Positions 19,394-27,539 of a DNA stretch of 64,000 nt are shown in pieces. The notes under the pieces were generated by a model that worked only from the letters and a program-made list of their open reading frames with translations, ran no database searches and was not told the origin of the DNA. The position numbers and the translations under genes are program-made. How positions within the stretch are numbered: position 1 is the first letter of the stretch; each line of letters opens with the position of its first letter. The DNA is from CAVUDO01 sp963740255. Lineage in GTDB: Bacteria; Actinomycetota; Actinomycetes; Mycobacteriales; Cryptosporangiaceae. The DNA lies in NCBI GenBank assembly GCA_963740255.1, contig CAVUDO010000002.1:2108001-2172000 (forward strand), written 5' to 3'.

Positions 19394-20689
19394 ATGCCCG
19401 CCCATCGCGTGGTCCAGTTCTTACGTCCCTCCCTCGTCGGTGCCGCGGCCCTGTCCATGGTCGTCCTGGTGGCCTGCCGGCCCGACACCGTCGACCTGGG
19501 CGTCAGCACCCCGCCGGCCGAACAGCCCGTCGCCGGGGCCGTCGAATCCCAGCACCTCGGGCCAGCGCCGACGCGGGTCCCCGCGAAGAAGCCCGCCCGG
19601 TCGAAGCCGCGGACCGACGGCCCCAGCCAGGTCCGGGCGGGCGGTGCCCCGCCGGCGCTCGGCGTCCAGTTCCACGGCATGTGGGCGATGTACTGGGGCG
19701 GCCCCGGCGGCCTGACGCCGAACGCCATGTTCACGCGGCACCTCGACCAGTTGGCCCGGCACCGCGTCTCGGTCCTCCGGGTCGACCTCGGCTGGTCGGG
19801 CAGCCAGCCCACGTCGGCTCCGCCCTCGGCGTCCTCGAACTACAACCGCAAGTTCGCGCTCGTCCTGAAGGCCGCCACCGCCCGGGGGATGAAGGTGCTC
19901 GTCACCGTCCACCAGTCGCCGGCGTGGACCCGCCCCGGCACCGGCTCGAACGTCAAGCAACTCCCGCGCAACGCCGCCGCGATCCGGCCGTGGATGCAGT
20001 TCATGGCCCGCACCTACGGCAACCGGGTGCTGGCCTGGGAGATCTGGAACGAGCCGAACCTGCAGGAGTTCACGGGAGTCGCCGGTGCGCACGAGCGGGC
20101 CGTGCGCTACGTCCCGGTGCTCAAGGCCGCCGCGACCGGACTGCGGGCCGGCCAGCGCAACGCACTGGTGGTCTTCGGCGGCCCGGCCCAGACCGACGAC
20201 CTCTTCATCCGCGACGCCTACAAGCTCGGCGCGAAGCCGTACTTCGACGTGATGGCGTTCCATCCCTACCAGGGCAACCAGACCACCCCGCCCGAGGCGG
20301 CCGACACCCAGAACGCCCGCTGGCGGATCACCCACCTGCCCGCGGTGGTGCGCACGATGGCCGCGTACGGCGACGCGGGCAAGCCGATCTGGTGGACCGA
20401 GTTCGGGGTGTCCACGCACTCCAACAGCGGGGTCAGCCAGGTGTGGCGGCTCGGCGTGCCGAACGCGCAGGTGTCCGGCGACTACCTCCGCCGGTCGTTC
20501 GAGCTGGCCCGCAAGCGCTGGCCGCAGGTCCGGCTGGGCATCGTCTACACGGCGTACAAGACGCCCAGCGACTCCTGGGGCCACCAGTACGGGTACCGGC
20601 TGCTCGAGCCGGACGGCCGGGTGCGCGCGCAGTTGCCGATCCTGCGCGACTACATGAACCAGTTCAGCGGCACCCGCCCGCTGTACTGA
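19394..20689 (+). CDS. Secreted glycoside hydrolase (GH5/GH39-like)
   Basis: A 431-residue exported TIM-barrel hydrolase. A hydrophobic signal (VGAALSM-type segment, AALSMVVLVACRPD) ends in a possible lipobox VLVAC, so it may be a lipoprotein. A Pro/Lys-rich linker runs to about residue 85. The catalytic barrel has acid/base Glu in WEIWNEPNLQEF and nucleophile Glu in IWWTEFGVS, spaced as in clan GH-A. The ATG at 19394 was chosen because the signal peptide starts right after it. The polysaccharide target is unknown. It may act on the polymer made by other envelope genes nearby, but that is inference. Confidence 0.85.
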   Translation: MPAHRVVQFLRPSLVGAAALSMVVLVACRPDTVDLGVSTPPAEQPVAGAVESQHLGPAPTRVPAKKPARSKPRTDGPSQVRAGGAPPALGVQFHGMWAMYWGGPGGLTPNAMFTRHLDQLARHRVSVLRVDLGWSGSQPTSAPPSASSNYNRKFALVLKAATARGMKVLVTVHQSPAWTRPGTGSNVKQLPRNAAAIRPWMQFMARTYGNRVLAWEIWNEPNLQEFTGVAGAHERAVRYVPVLKAAATGLRAGQRNALVVFGGPAQTDDLFIRDAYKLGAKPYFDVMAFHPYQGNQTTPPEAADTQNARWRITHLPAVVRTMAAYGDAGKPIWWTEFGVSTHSNSGVSQVWRLGVPNAQVSGDYLRRSFELARKRWPQVRLGIVYTAYKTPSDSWGHQYGYRLLEPDGRVRAQLPILRDYMNQFSGTRPLY

Positions 20690-20799
20690 GACCTCCCTCA
20701 CGAACGCCGTCGTACGGGAATCAGGATTCGGGCCCGGGTCACCAGCACGGCGACAGACCCGCGCAGTTGGGGGGTTGCGACGCCCGGTAGCGTGCGGGC

Positions 20800-20945
20800 G
20801 TGCGCATCGTCTCGTTGCTTCCCCCCGCCACCGAGATGCTGTTCGCGCTCGGAGTCGGTGACGCTCGACTACCTGGGGTGCCGGGTCGAGGTGCTCACCC
20901 TCGACCCGCACAGCCTGGACGAGGTGCTCGGCTCGGACCTCCCGC
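20800..20945 (+). pseudogene. Remnant of a cobalamin/Fe-siderophore-type binding protein (BtuF-like)
   Basis: From GTG 20800 the frame reads VRIVSLLPPATEMLFALGVGD, the standard N-terminus of BtuF-like helical-backbone binding proteins. About 10 codons later the matching protein moves to another frame as CRVEVLTLDPHSLDEVLGS, a stretch that normally lies more than 100 residues further on. The middle of the gene and the C-terminus are missing. This is a deletion remnant immediately upstream of an intact hydrolase gene. Confidence 0.65.
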
Positions 20946-20975
20946 TCGATCCGCCCTCGTTCGAAAGGTGGCCTG

Positions 20976-22136
20976 ATGGTGCGTCGGATCCTGCTCTGGT
21001 TCGTGCTGCCGGTGGTGGTGCTGACGGCGCTCTTCTTCCTCGGCGGCGGCTGGTACTTCGCCGGAGAGATCCGGTCCGACGGGCTCGTGGTCGAGCACGG
21101 TCCCACCGAGTACAACCTCGTGGTCGTGTCGGCCTCTGCCGGTGTCGTGACGCTGCGCGAGGCGGCCGGGCAGGAGCGCGACGGCAACCTGCGTTCCACC
21201 GACACCTACGGCCTACTGTGGCCCGGCGGTTCCGGCGTGCTCGGCCTGGCGAAGTCGACGGCACCCGACAGCGCGGTGACCCGTCCGCTCACCGTCAGGA
21301 CCGGATCGGCGCCGCGCCCGGGCGTCCAGGCGACGCTGAACAAGGATCTCTTCGCCGATCCGCGCCGGGCGGCCGGCGTCGGGTTCGAGAACGTCTCCTA
21401 CGACTGCGCGGGCGGCCGCTGCCCGGCCTGGTACGTGCCCGGCCCCTCGGGCACCTGGGCCGTGATGGTGCACGGGAAGGGCGGCACCCGGACTGAGCCG
21501 CTCCGTGCCCTCGGCGCGGTGACCGACGCCGGTATGCCGGCCCTCCTGGTCACCTATCGCAACGACGCGGGCGCGCCGCCGGAGCCGAGCGGGTACTACC
21601 GGTACGGCGACACCGAGTGGCGCGACGTGGACAGCGCCGTCGGGTACGCCCTCGCGCACGGCGCGCGGAACGTCGTGCTGTTCGGCTGGTCCATGGGCGG
21701 CGGCATCGTGGCGTCGTTCCTGGAGCACTCGCCACGGGCCGCCCGGGTCACCGGCATCGTCCTGGACTCACCGATGCTCGACTTCCGCCGCACCGTCGAG
21801 TATGGAGCCTCCCAGCGCGAGCTGCCCGTGGTCGGACTGCCGGTGCCGCCGCCGCTGACCGCCACCGCCACCGCGATCGCCGGCTGGCGGTACGACATCG
21901 GCTGGGACCGCATCGACTACCTCGACGGCGACTGGCTGCGGGTGCCCACCCTGGTCTTCCACGGCACCGCCGACCTCACGGTTCCGATCGCCACCAGCGA
22001 CGCCCTCGCGCGCCGCTATCCGAAGCTGGTCCGTGAGGTCCGGGTGGCCGGATCCGAGCACACCGAGCCGTGGAACACCGACCCCGGCGACTACACCGCC
22101 GAGCTGGCCTCTTACCTCGCCCCCCTGGCACGCTGA
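20976..22136 (+). CDS. Membrane-anchored alpha/beta hydrolase
   Basis: A 386-residue protein. One N-terminal transmembrane helix (LLWFVLPVVVLTALFFLGGG) places the rest outside the cell. The catalytic domain (about 150-386) has the nucleophile elbow GWSMGG, an acid in the FHGTADLTVP segment and a late His in AGSEHTEPW, a complete Ser-Asp-His triad. The ATG at 20976 is preceded by GAAAGGTGG. The substrate is unknown; related actinobacterial proteins are annotated as alpha/beta hydrolases or serine aminopeptidase S33. It starts within the last 30 bases of the BtuF-like remnant region. Confidence 0.85.
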   Translation: MVRRILLWFVLPVVVLTALFFLGGGWYFAGEIRSDGLVVEHGPTEYNLVVVSASAGVVTLREAAGQERDGNLRSTDTYGLLWPGGSGVLGLAKSTAPDSAVTRPLTVRTGSAPRPGVQATLNKDLFADPRRAAGVGFENVSYDCAGGRCPAWYVPGPSGTWAVMVHGKGGTRTEPLRALGAVTDAGMPALLVTYRNDAGAPPEPSGYYRYGDTEWRDVDSAVGYALAHGARNVVLFGWSMGGGIVASFLEHSPRAARVTGIVLDSPMLDFRRTVEYGASQRELPVVGLPVPPPLTATATAIAGWRYDIGWDRIDYLDGDWLRVPTLVFHGTADLTVPIATSDALARRYPKLVREVRVAGSEHTEPWNTDPGDYTAELASYLAPLAR

Positions 22137-22192
22137 AGCAACGGCAGCCTGTGTTCTCGACCGCCGCCCGCCACCCTGCCGTCGTCGCCCTG

Positions 22193-22245
22193 CTACGGAG
22201 TCACGACCGCCTTGACGCAGCCGTCGAAGACGTCACCGGCCACCC
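22193..22245 (-). pseudogene. Possible tail of a zinc-dependent dehydrogenase
   Basis: Just before a TAG at 22193 the minus strand encodes DVFDGCVKAVVTP. It resembles the last residues of formaldehyde-dehydrogenase-like zinc alcohol dehydrogenases (which end in a form such as DGCVKVVLRP). Nothing upstream matches the rest of such a protein. Only about 12 residues support the call, so chance similarity is possible. Confidence 0.25.
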
Positions 22246-22275
22246 GGCCCCAGAGCCACCCGACGGGTCGGCAGG

Positions 22276-23385
22276 TCAGACGGTCTCGTGGTCGGGCGCC
22301 GGACGGTCCAGCTCCCGGGCGGCTCCGGCGGTGGTCGGCATGGTCTGCGGCGTGGCGGGGAGCCGGCGCAGGGCCCGGCCCGCGACCACAGCCAGAACGA
22401 TGCCGACCACCAGCACCGCGCCGGCCTCGACGGCCGCAGCCGTGATCCACCCCGGGTGCCGCTGCAGCGGCTCTGTCACGCGCAGGTAGTCCACCAGCGT
22501 CACCATTCGCAGCCCGAACACCGCCACGGCCAGGAGGGCGAGGCTGAGCGCCCAGTGCGGGACGGCCCGGCCGGGGCGGATGAGCGCCGCGACGAGCAGA
22601 ACGAGGGCTGCCCCGACCAGCCCGACGCACCACAGGCCGGCCCAGTCCAGCCACACCAGCCCGTCGACGGTCGGCATGCTGAACATCAGCACCGGGAACA
22701 ACACCGCGACCCCGACCGGCAGCGCGAGGAGCCACGGCCGGGGCCGGACCGGGGGCGCCCCGCCGTGGAAGGCGGCCAGGGCGAGCACCGGCACCGCGGC
22801 GAACAGCAGCTGGTACACCGACGACAAGGAGACGAACGCACCGCCGAGCTCGACGGCCAGGACCGCGAAATTGGCCACACCCGGCACGAGGGCGAGCAGG
22901 CCGAGCACCCATGCGGCCTTCCGCCTCCCGTACACCAGGCACAGATAGGCCGGGACCCAGAGCACATCCGCCGCGTTGAGGAGCGTGTACAGCCCGTTGG
23001 GCGGTGTCGTACGTGCGGCGCCGGCCGGGAGGTCGACGCCCGGCAGGCCGCGGGCGATCCAGAAGAGATACAGCACGCCGGCGAACGCGGCGACGGCGTG
23101 CGAGAGCAGGCCCACCAGGGCGACCCGGCGGACGGCCTCACCCCAGACGAAGTGCCGCGGCGCGGCGTCCGCACCACCCAGCCGCAGCCGCAGCGCCAGC
23201 CTCACGATGCTGGCCCGCTCGGACCGGCTCGGGCTGCCCATCTCGACGCCCTCGGGGTCGTCCGGGTCGGCGGCATAGGAGGCCTCCATGAAGGTGGCCA
23301 CCATGTCCTCCTCCCACGCCCGGCGGTAGTAGGCGGGCAGCAGCCGCAACGCACGGCGGTACCGGTCCTCCAGCAGGCTGGTCAC
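22276..23385 (-). CDS. Multi-pass membrane protein, partner of PadR
   Basis: A 369-residue protein. The N-terminal region (VTSLLEDRYRRALRLLPAYYRRAWEEDMVATFMEA) is the cytoplasmic lead-in seen in actinobacterial membrane proteins encoded next to PadR regulators. About ten hydrophobic helices follow. The GTG start at 23385 overlaps the PadR stop (GTGA), so the two are translationally coupled. I cannot assign a transport or enzymatic function. By analogy it may be an envelope-stress or signalling membrane protein controlled by its PadR partner. Confidence 0.8.
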   Translation of the reverse strand: MTSLLEDRYRRALRLLPAYYRRAWEEDMVATFMEASYAADPDDPEGVEMGSPSRSERASIVRLALRLRLGGADAAPRHFVWGEAVRRVALVGLLSHAVAAFAGVLYLFWIARGLPGVDLPAGAARTTPPNGLYTLLNAADVLWVPAYLCLVYGRRKAAWVLGLLALVPGVANFAVLAVELGGAFVSLSSVYQLLFAAVPVLALAAFHGGAPPVRPRPWLLALPVGVAVLFPVLMFSMPTVDGLVWLDWAGLWCVGLVGAALVLLVAALIRPGRAVPHWALSLALLAVAVFGLRMVTLVDYLRVTEPLQRHPGWITAAAVEAGAVLVVGIVLAVVAGRALRRLPATPQTMPTTAGAARELDRPAPDHETV

Positions 23386-23729
23386 GCGGCACCGCCCGCG
23401 GTCGCGGCGCGGAAGGCGTTCAGCCTGCGGGTGGCGGCGCGGGCGTTCGCCGCCTGCCGCGCGGCCTCCTCGGTGAGGGCGCCGCGGCCGTCGTCGGTGA
23501 GCCGATAGTAGCGGCGCAGCCGGCCCTGGTGCGGCTCCTCGCGGTCGAGCTCGACCAGACCGTCGGAGACGAGCCGGTCGAGCACGCCGTAGAGGGTTCC
23601 GACCTTGAGGTCGACCCGACCTTCGGACAGCGTCGCCACCTCGCCGACGATCCCGTAGCCGTGCCGGGGCGCGTCCACCAGGGCGGTGAGGATGAAGAAG
23701 GCCTGCTCGGTCATCGTCCGGGGTGACAT
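23382..23729 (-). CDS. PadR-family transcriptional regulator
   Basis: A 115-residue winged-helix repressor. It has the PadR core MTEQAFFILTALVDAPRHGYGI (helix 1-2), RVDLKVGTLYGVLDRLVSDGLV (recognition helix and wing) and GRLRRYYRLTDDGRGAL, with an Ala/Arg-rich C-terminal dimerisation helix. ATG 23729 has no Shine-Dalgarno, and a promoter is positioned so that the transcript would begin at or next to the ATG (leaderless). A second ATG at 23714 (MTEQAFF) is an alternative. It probably represses its own operon with the downstream membrane protein. Confidence 0.88.
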   Translation of the reverse strand: MSPRTMTEQAFFILTALVDAPRHGYGIVGEVATLSEGRVDLKVGTLYGVLDRLVSDGLVELDREEPHQGRLRRYYRLTDDGRGALTEEAARQAANARAATRRLNAFRAATAGGAA

Positions 23730-23735
23730 GGACCC

Positions 23736-23765
23736 AATATAATGGAAAGCAAGCTATAGCCGCAA
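23736..23765 (-). promoter_or_regulatory. Promoter of the padR operon
   Basis: On the minus strand, TTGCGG (23765-23760) and TATATT (23741-23736) are separated by 18 bp, with the padR ATG 7 nt after the -10, so the mRNA would be leaderless. The spacer is AT-rich for this genome and includes TATAGCTTGCTTTCC, partly symmetrical with the -10, and is the likely PadR operator. Confidence 0.5.
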
Positions 23766-23771
23766 CATGGT

Positions 23772-24990
23772 TCAGTCCATCGCCGTCTGGAGGTTCGCCT
23801 CGATCGCGGCGAGGAAGTCCTGGGTGGTGAGGTGCGGCTGGTCCGGGCCGACGAGCAGGGCGAGGTCCTTGGTCATCTGGCCGCCCTCGACCGTGGACAC
23901 ACAGACCCGCTCCAACGTCTCGGCGAACGTGGTCACCGCGGGGGTGCCGTCGAGCTTGCCGCGGTGCTTGAGGCCCCCCGTCCAGGCGAAGATCGAGGCG
24001 ATCGGGTTGGTGGAGGTGGGCTTGCCCTGCTGGTGCTGGCGGAAGTGCCGGGTGACGGTGCCGTGGGCGGCCTCGGCCTCCACGGTGCGCCCGTCCGGGG
24101 TCATCAGCACGCTGGTCATCAGGCCGAGCGAGCCGAAGCCCTGGGCCACCGTGTCGGACTGCACGTCGCCGTCGTAGTTCTTGCAGGCCCAGACGTAGCC
24201 GCCCTCCCACTTCAGCGCCGCGGCCACCATGTCGTCGATCAGCCGATGCTCGTAGGTGAGCCCCTTCTCCTTGAACTCCGCCTCGAACTCGTCGGCGAAG
24301 ACCTCGGCGAAGACGTCCTTGAACATGCCGTCGTACGCCTTGAGGATCGTGTTCTTGGTGGACATGTAGACCGGGTAGTTGCGGGTCAGGCCGTAGCGCA
24401 GGGACGCGCGGGCGAAGTCCTCGATGGACTTGCGGTAGTTGTACATCCCCATCGCGACGCCGCCGCCCTCGGGGAACTGCGCGACCTCGAACTCCATCGG
24501 TGCGCCGCCGTCGGCCGGGGTGTAGGTCATCGTCACCGAGCCGGGGCCAGGCACCTTGAAGTCGGTGGCCTTGTACTGGTCGCCGTGGGCGTGGCGGCCG
24601 ATGATGATCGGCTTGGTCCAGCCCGGCACCAGCCGGGGGACGTTCCCCATGATGATCGGCTCGCGGAACACCACGCCGCCGAGGATGTTGCGGATCGTCC
24701 CGTTGGGCGAGCGCCACATCTTCTTCAGGCCGAACTCCTCGACCCGCGCCTCGTCCGGGGTGATCGTGGCGCACTTGACCCCGACGCCGTGCTCCTTGAT
24801 GGCGTTCGCGGCGTCCACGGTGACCTGGTCGTCGGTCGCGTCGCGGTGCTCGATGCGAGAGGTCGTGGTAGCGCAGGTCGACGTCGAGGTAGGGCAGGAT
24901 CAGCTGCTCCTTGATGAACGCCCAGATGATCCGGGTCATCTCGTCGCCGTCGAGCTCGACGACCGGCCCCTCCACCTTGATCTTGGCCAT
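23772..24990 (-). pseudogene. icd: NADP-dependent isocitrate dehydrogenase, disrupted by a frameshift
   Basis: TCA-cycle enzyme converting isocitrate to 2-oxoglutarate, of the homodimeric eukaryotic-like type. ATG 24990 (GGAGAG upstream) opens MAKIKVEGPVVELDGDEMTR. The body from about 24850 continues in another frame with VDAANAIKEHGVGVKCATITPDEAR, NILGGVVFREPI and GRHAHGDQYKATDF to the stop at 23772. Removing one base (near 24855) turns DLSHRAPRRD into DLSIEHRDATDD and gives 405 residues, the normal length. The gene is otherwise perfectly conserved, including the AAHGTVTRHFRQHQ segment. Because icd is a core gene, a base-call error is the preferred explanation. Confidence 0.9.
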
Positions 24991-25139
24991 CGACCGGCTC
25001 TCCTTCGCGGGGTTGGCGTACGACGCAAGCAGTACGAGCATACTGAAGCGAACCGGCACCCTCGCCGGCACACCCGTCTTGATTGGGTCCGAAAGACCAC
25101 GACACGAGCGGACGGGTTCCCCGCAACCCGGGCACGGGC

Positions 25140-25455
25140 CCCATTGGTCGGGGCGCAGCGCGAAGCCGACCTGCCCGGCGCGGTGTGGCTCGACCGCGAG
25201 TCGTCCGAAGCCGACAAGTTCGGCGGTGTCGCGCCGAACGAAGGCGAGGTGGTACTCCGCGCGAGGCTCAGCGCAGGCCGTGCGGACGGCGTGGTCGATC
25301 GTCTTCCCGACCTGCGGCCGGGTCCGGGGCTCAAAGCTGAGGTGCTCGGTGGCGACCGGGTCACCGTAGATCGCGAGCACAGCCTCGATGTCGTCGTGTT
25401 TCAGTTCCCGCAGTCGCAGCCGGGCACCGTCGATTTCCACCGGACGAGTAGACAC
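25140..25455 (-). pseudogene. Truncated GNAT acetyltransferase
   Basis: GTG 25455 opens a RimJ/RimL-like acetyltransferase N-terminus (VEIDGARLRLRELKHDDIEA, then VGFALRPDQWG). At the point where the acetyl-CoA loop should follow, the sequence changes to unrelated text and the rest of the domain (about 60 residues) is absent. No stop codon intervenes before icd, so the frame runs on into the icd start. It is probably a remnant. Confidence 0.6.
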
Positions 25456-25459
25456 CGAT

Positions 25460-25987
25460 CTACAGGACGCCGTCGATGCGGAGCAGTGCGTAGGTGGCCA
25501 GGGTGACGGTCTCGACGGTCCTGCCGTCGCGGATCATCGCCTCGAAATCGGTGACGCTGAACCATCGGTGTGCCATGTCCTGCTCCTCGCCTTCGCGGTC
25601 GGGTTGTCCGTGGGTCAGGTCGGTCGCGAGGAAGACGTGGCATGCCTGGGAACTCAGGCCAGGTGCGTTGTAGAGCGTTCCGAGATAGCGCATCGACGTG
25701 GCGGTGATTCCGGTCTCCTGGGCGAGTTCTGCCCGCGCGACGGTCTCGGGGTCGGTGGAGTCGAAGGTTCCCTGGGGAAACTCCCAGCTCCGCACACCGG
25801 TGGGGTAACGGTCCTGCTGGACGAGGTGGAAGCCGTCGTTCTCGTAGGCGGCGACGGTCGCGAAGGCCGGTTTCTCCATAACGCCGTAGATGCCCTCGCT
25901 GCCGTCGGACCGGACGATCTGGTCCTCCCGCACCCTCATCCACGGGTTCTCGTAGACCACCCGGCTCGACACCGTCTCGATGCCCAT
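25460..25987 (-). CDS. Nudix hydrolase
   Basis: A 175-residue protein of the ADP-sugar/nucleotide-sugar pyrophosphatase type (layout similar to NudF: strand with VYENPWMRVREDQIV, then WEFPQGTFDS before the box). The Nudix box region is GTFDSTDPETVARAELAQET followed by GI. Compared with G-x5-E-x7-REUxEExGU it has Ala for the Arg and Gln for one of the two metal-binding Glu, so it may have altered activity. The ATG at 25987 has GAGGAG 7 nt upstream. It starts 11 bp after the stop of a broken GntR-type regulator. Confidence 0.85.
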   Translation of the reverse strand: MGIETVSSRVVYENPWMRVREDQIVRSDGSEGIYGVMEKPAFATVAAYENDGFHLVQQDRYPTGVRSWEFPQGTFDSTDPETVARAELAQETGITATSMRYLGTLYNAPGLSSQACHVFLATDLTHGQPDREGEEQDMAHRWFSVTDFEAMIRDGRTVETVTLATYALLRIDGVL

Positions 25988-25998
25988 CGAAATGCTCC

Positions 25999-26249
25999 TC
26001 AATCCGCCACAGTGGAGTAGCGGTAGATCTGCTCCAGGCGATCCCCGGGGATGACCCGAAACGTCACCTCGACACCCGGCCATGTTGGTCGTAGCAGCGC
26101 CGCCAGATCGTCAGCACCGGATCGCCAGTGGCCAGTTCCAGCCGTTCAGACTCGTCGTGGGCGCTGGGCCTCTCGCGTCGGCTGGCTACGCACCCACGGG
26201 ACAATCCGGCAGCCGAGTCCGCGTCAGCGAGTATGCTGCGCCCGGTCAT
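25999..26249 (-). pseudogene. GntR-family regulator remnant (UTRA domain)
   Basis: Only the ligand-binding end is left. One frame gives RERPSAHDESERLELATGDP then VLTIWRRCYDQHGRV and stops. The continuing frame gives EVTFRVIPGDRLEQIYRYST and ends at 25999. Adding one base at about 26082 would join them as GRVLEVTFRV. The helix-turn-helix part is absent. It sits in front of the Nudix gene, whose regulator it may once have been. Confidence 0.65.
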
Positions 26250-26342
26250 CGGTTCCTACTTCAGGCGTACCGCCCCGAGCCCGCGCCATCGCGGACCCTG
26301 ACGTCGTCCAGTCATCGCCACCGACCTCAGCGAGGGAAGCCG

Positions 26343-27449
26343 ATGACCGACTGGCAGCCACTCGCGGCGGCTCTCGTCGCGCAGCTGGACAAGGAGGGCG
26401 TGCTCACCGATCCGGGTTGGCGGGCCGCGTTCCTGGAGGTGCCCCGCCATGTGTTCCTCCCCGACCACCCGTTGTCGATCGCCTACGAGGACGACGCGGT
26501 GGTGGTCCAGACCAGGCCAGCCGACGTGCCAGGCGGCACGAGCCTGGAACTGCCGACGTCCTCGGCCAGCCAGCCGGGCGTGGTCGCGGCGATGCTCGAA
26601 CGCCTCCGCGTCGAGCCGGGGATGCGGGTCCTGGAGATCGGGACGGGCACCGGCTACAACGCCGCTCTTCTCAGCCACTTTCTCGGCGACGCCAACGTGT
26701 ACTCCGTGGACCTCGACCCCGATCTCGTCCGGCGCGCGGAGGATGCGCTCGACCGGCTCGGCTACCACCCGACGCTGGTGGGCGGCGACGGCCACCACGG
26801 ACTGGCCGCCGGCGCTCCGTACGACCGGATCGTCGCCACGTGCGCGATCAGCCACGTGCCGCCCGCGTGGATACGTCAGCTCACCGGACGAGGACGCATC
26901 GTGGCCCCGCTGCTCGGTGACGACCAGGCGATGATCATCCTCGACAAGACCGCACCGGACGAAGTCACCGGCCGCTTCGACCCCTACCCCGCCGGGTTCA
27001 TGCCGCTGCGTCCAGACCTCGACAACCCCCTCCCGGCCGGACGGCACCTCGGCTACCGGGGGCCGAGCATGGCCCACAAAGGCATCACCGACCTCGACCC
27101 CGGTTCGGTAGCCGGAGCCTGTGCCGACCTCCTGCTGTTCCTGCACCTTCACCTGCCAGGGCTGCAGATCGGCGCGGCCGAGCGCGACGACCAGCCCGCG
27201 TGCGTCGTCCGGTCGGCGACCTCCGAGGCCGAGGTCACCCTGGCCCCCAACCCCGACGACACCTGGACCACCGTCCAACGCGGCCCGCGGCGCCTCTGGG
27301 ACACCGTCGAACACGCCATGCGGCGATGGACCGCCCTCGGGCGGCCCGAGCGCTCACGATTCGGCGTCACCGCACTGGACGACCCGGATCGCCAGTACGT
27401 CTGGCTCGACGATCCCCGCAGCCCGCACTCCTGGCCGATGCCCCTCTAG
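26343..27449 (+). CDS. Protein-L-isoaspartate methyltransferase-like protein
   Basis: A 368-residue SAM-dependent methyltransferase of the PCMT fold. The opening MTDWQPLAAALVAQLDKEGV and RAAFLEVPRHVFLPDHPL are followed by TSSASQPGVVAAMLE and the SAM motif VLEIGTGTGYNAALLS, then VDLDPDLVRRAEDAL. The C-terminal 150 residues are an extension beyond a simple repair enzyme, as in the PCMT-like proteins linked to actinobacterial RiPP clusters (FxLD or ATP-grasp maturase types). No precursor peptide or maturase is encoded nearby. The ATG at 26343 has GAGGGA upstream. The substrate (aged protein or peptide) is not determined. Confidence 0.82.
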   Translation: MTDWQPLAAALVAQLDKEGVLTDPGWRAAFLEVPRHVFLPDHPLSIAYEDDAVVVQTRPADVPGGTSLELPTSSASQPGVVAAMLERLRVEPGMRVLEIGTGTGYNAALLSHFLGDANVYSVDLDPDLVRRAEDALDRLGYHPTLVGGDGHHGLAAGAPYDRIVATCAISHVPPAWIRQLTGRGRIVAPLLGDDQAMIILDKTAPDEVTGRFDPYPAGFMPLRPDLDNPLPAGRHLGYRGPSMAHKGITDLDPGSVAGACADLLLFLHLHLPGLQIGAAERDDQPACVVRSATSEAEVTLAPNPDDTWTTVQRGPRRLWDTVEHAMRRWTALGRPERSRFGVTALDDPDRQYVWLDDPRSPHSWPMPL

Positions 27450-27539
27450 CGAACTCGCCGTCCGACCGCGGCGAACGGCCCCACCCGAGCCAGCGGCGAC
27501 GAGGATCCGTCGGCGGAGGGCGAGGCGTGCGGTGCCGGC

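Noticed and set aside
22276..25455. One giant leftward frame linking the GNAT, icd and the PadR partner
   Set aside because: It joins unrelated fragments: the true icd body and padR are in other frames, and the individual starts have their own ribosome sites.
26343..27449. PCMT-like gene as part of a RiPP (lanthipeptide-like) cluster
   Set aside because: No precursor peptide, dehydratase or ATP-grasp maturase is encoded within several kb.
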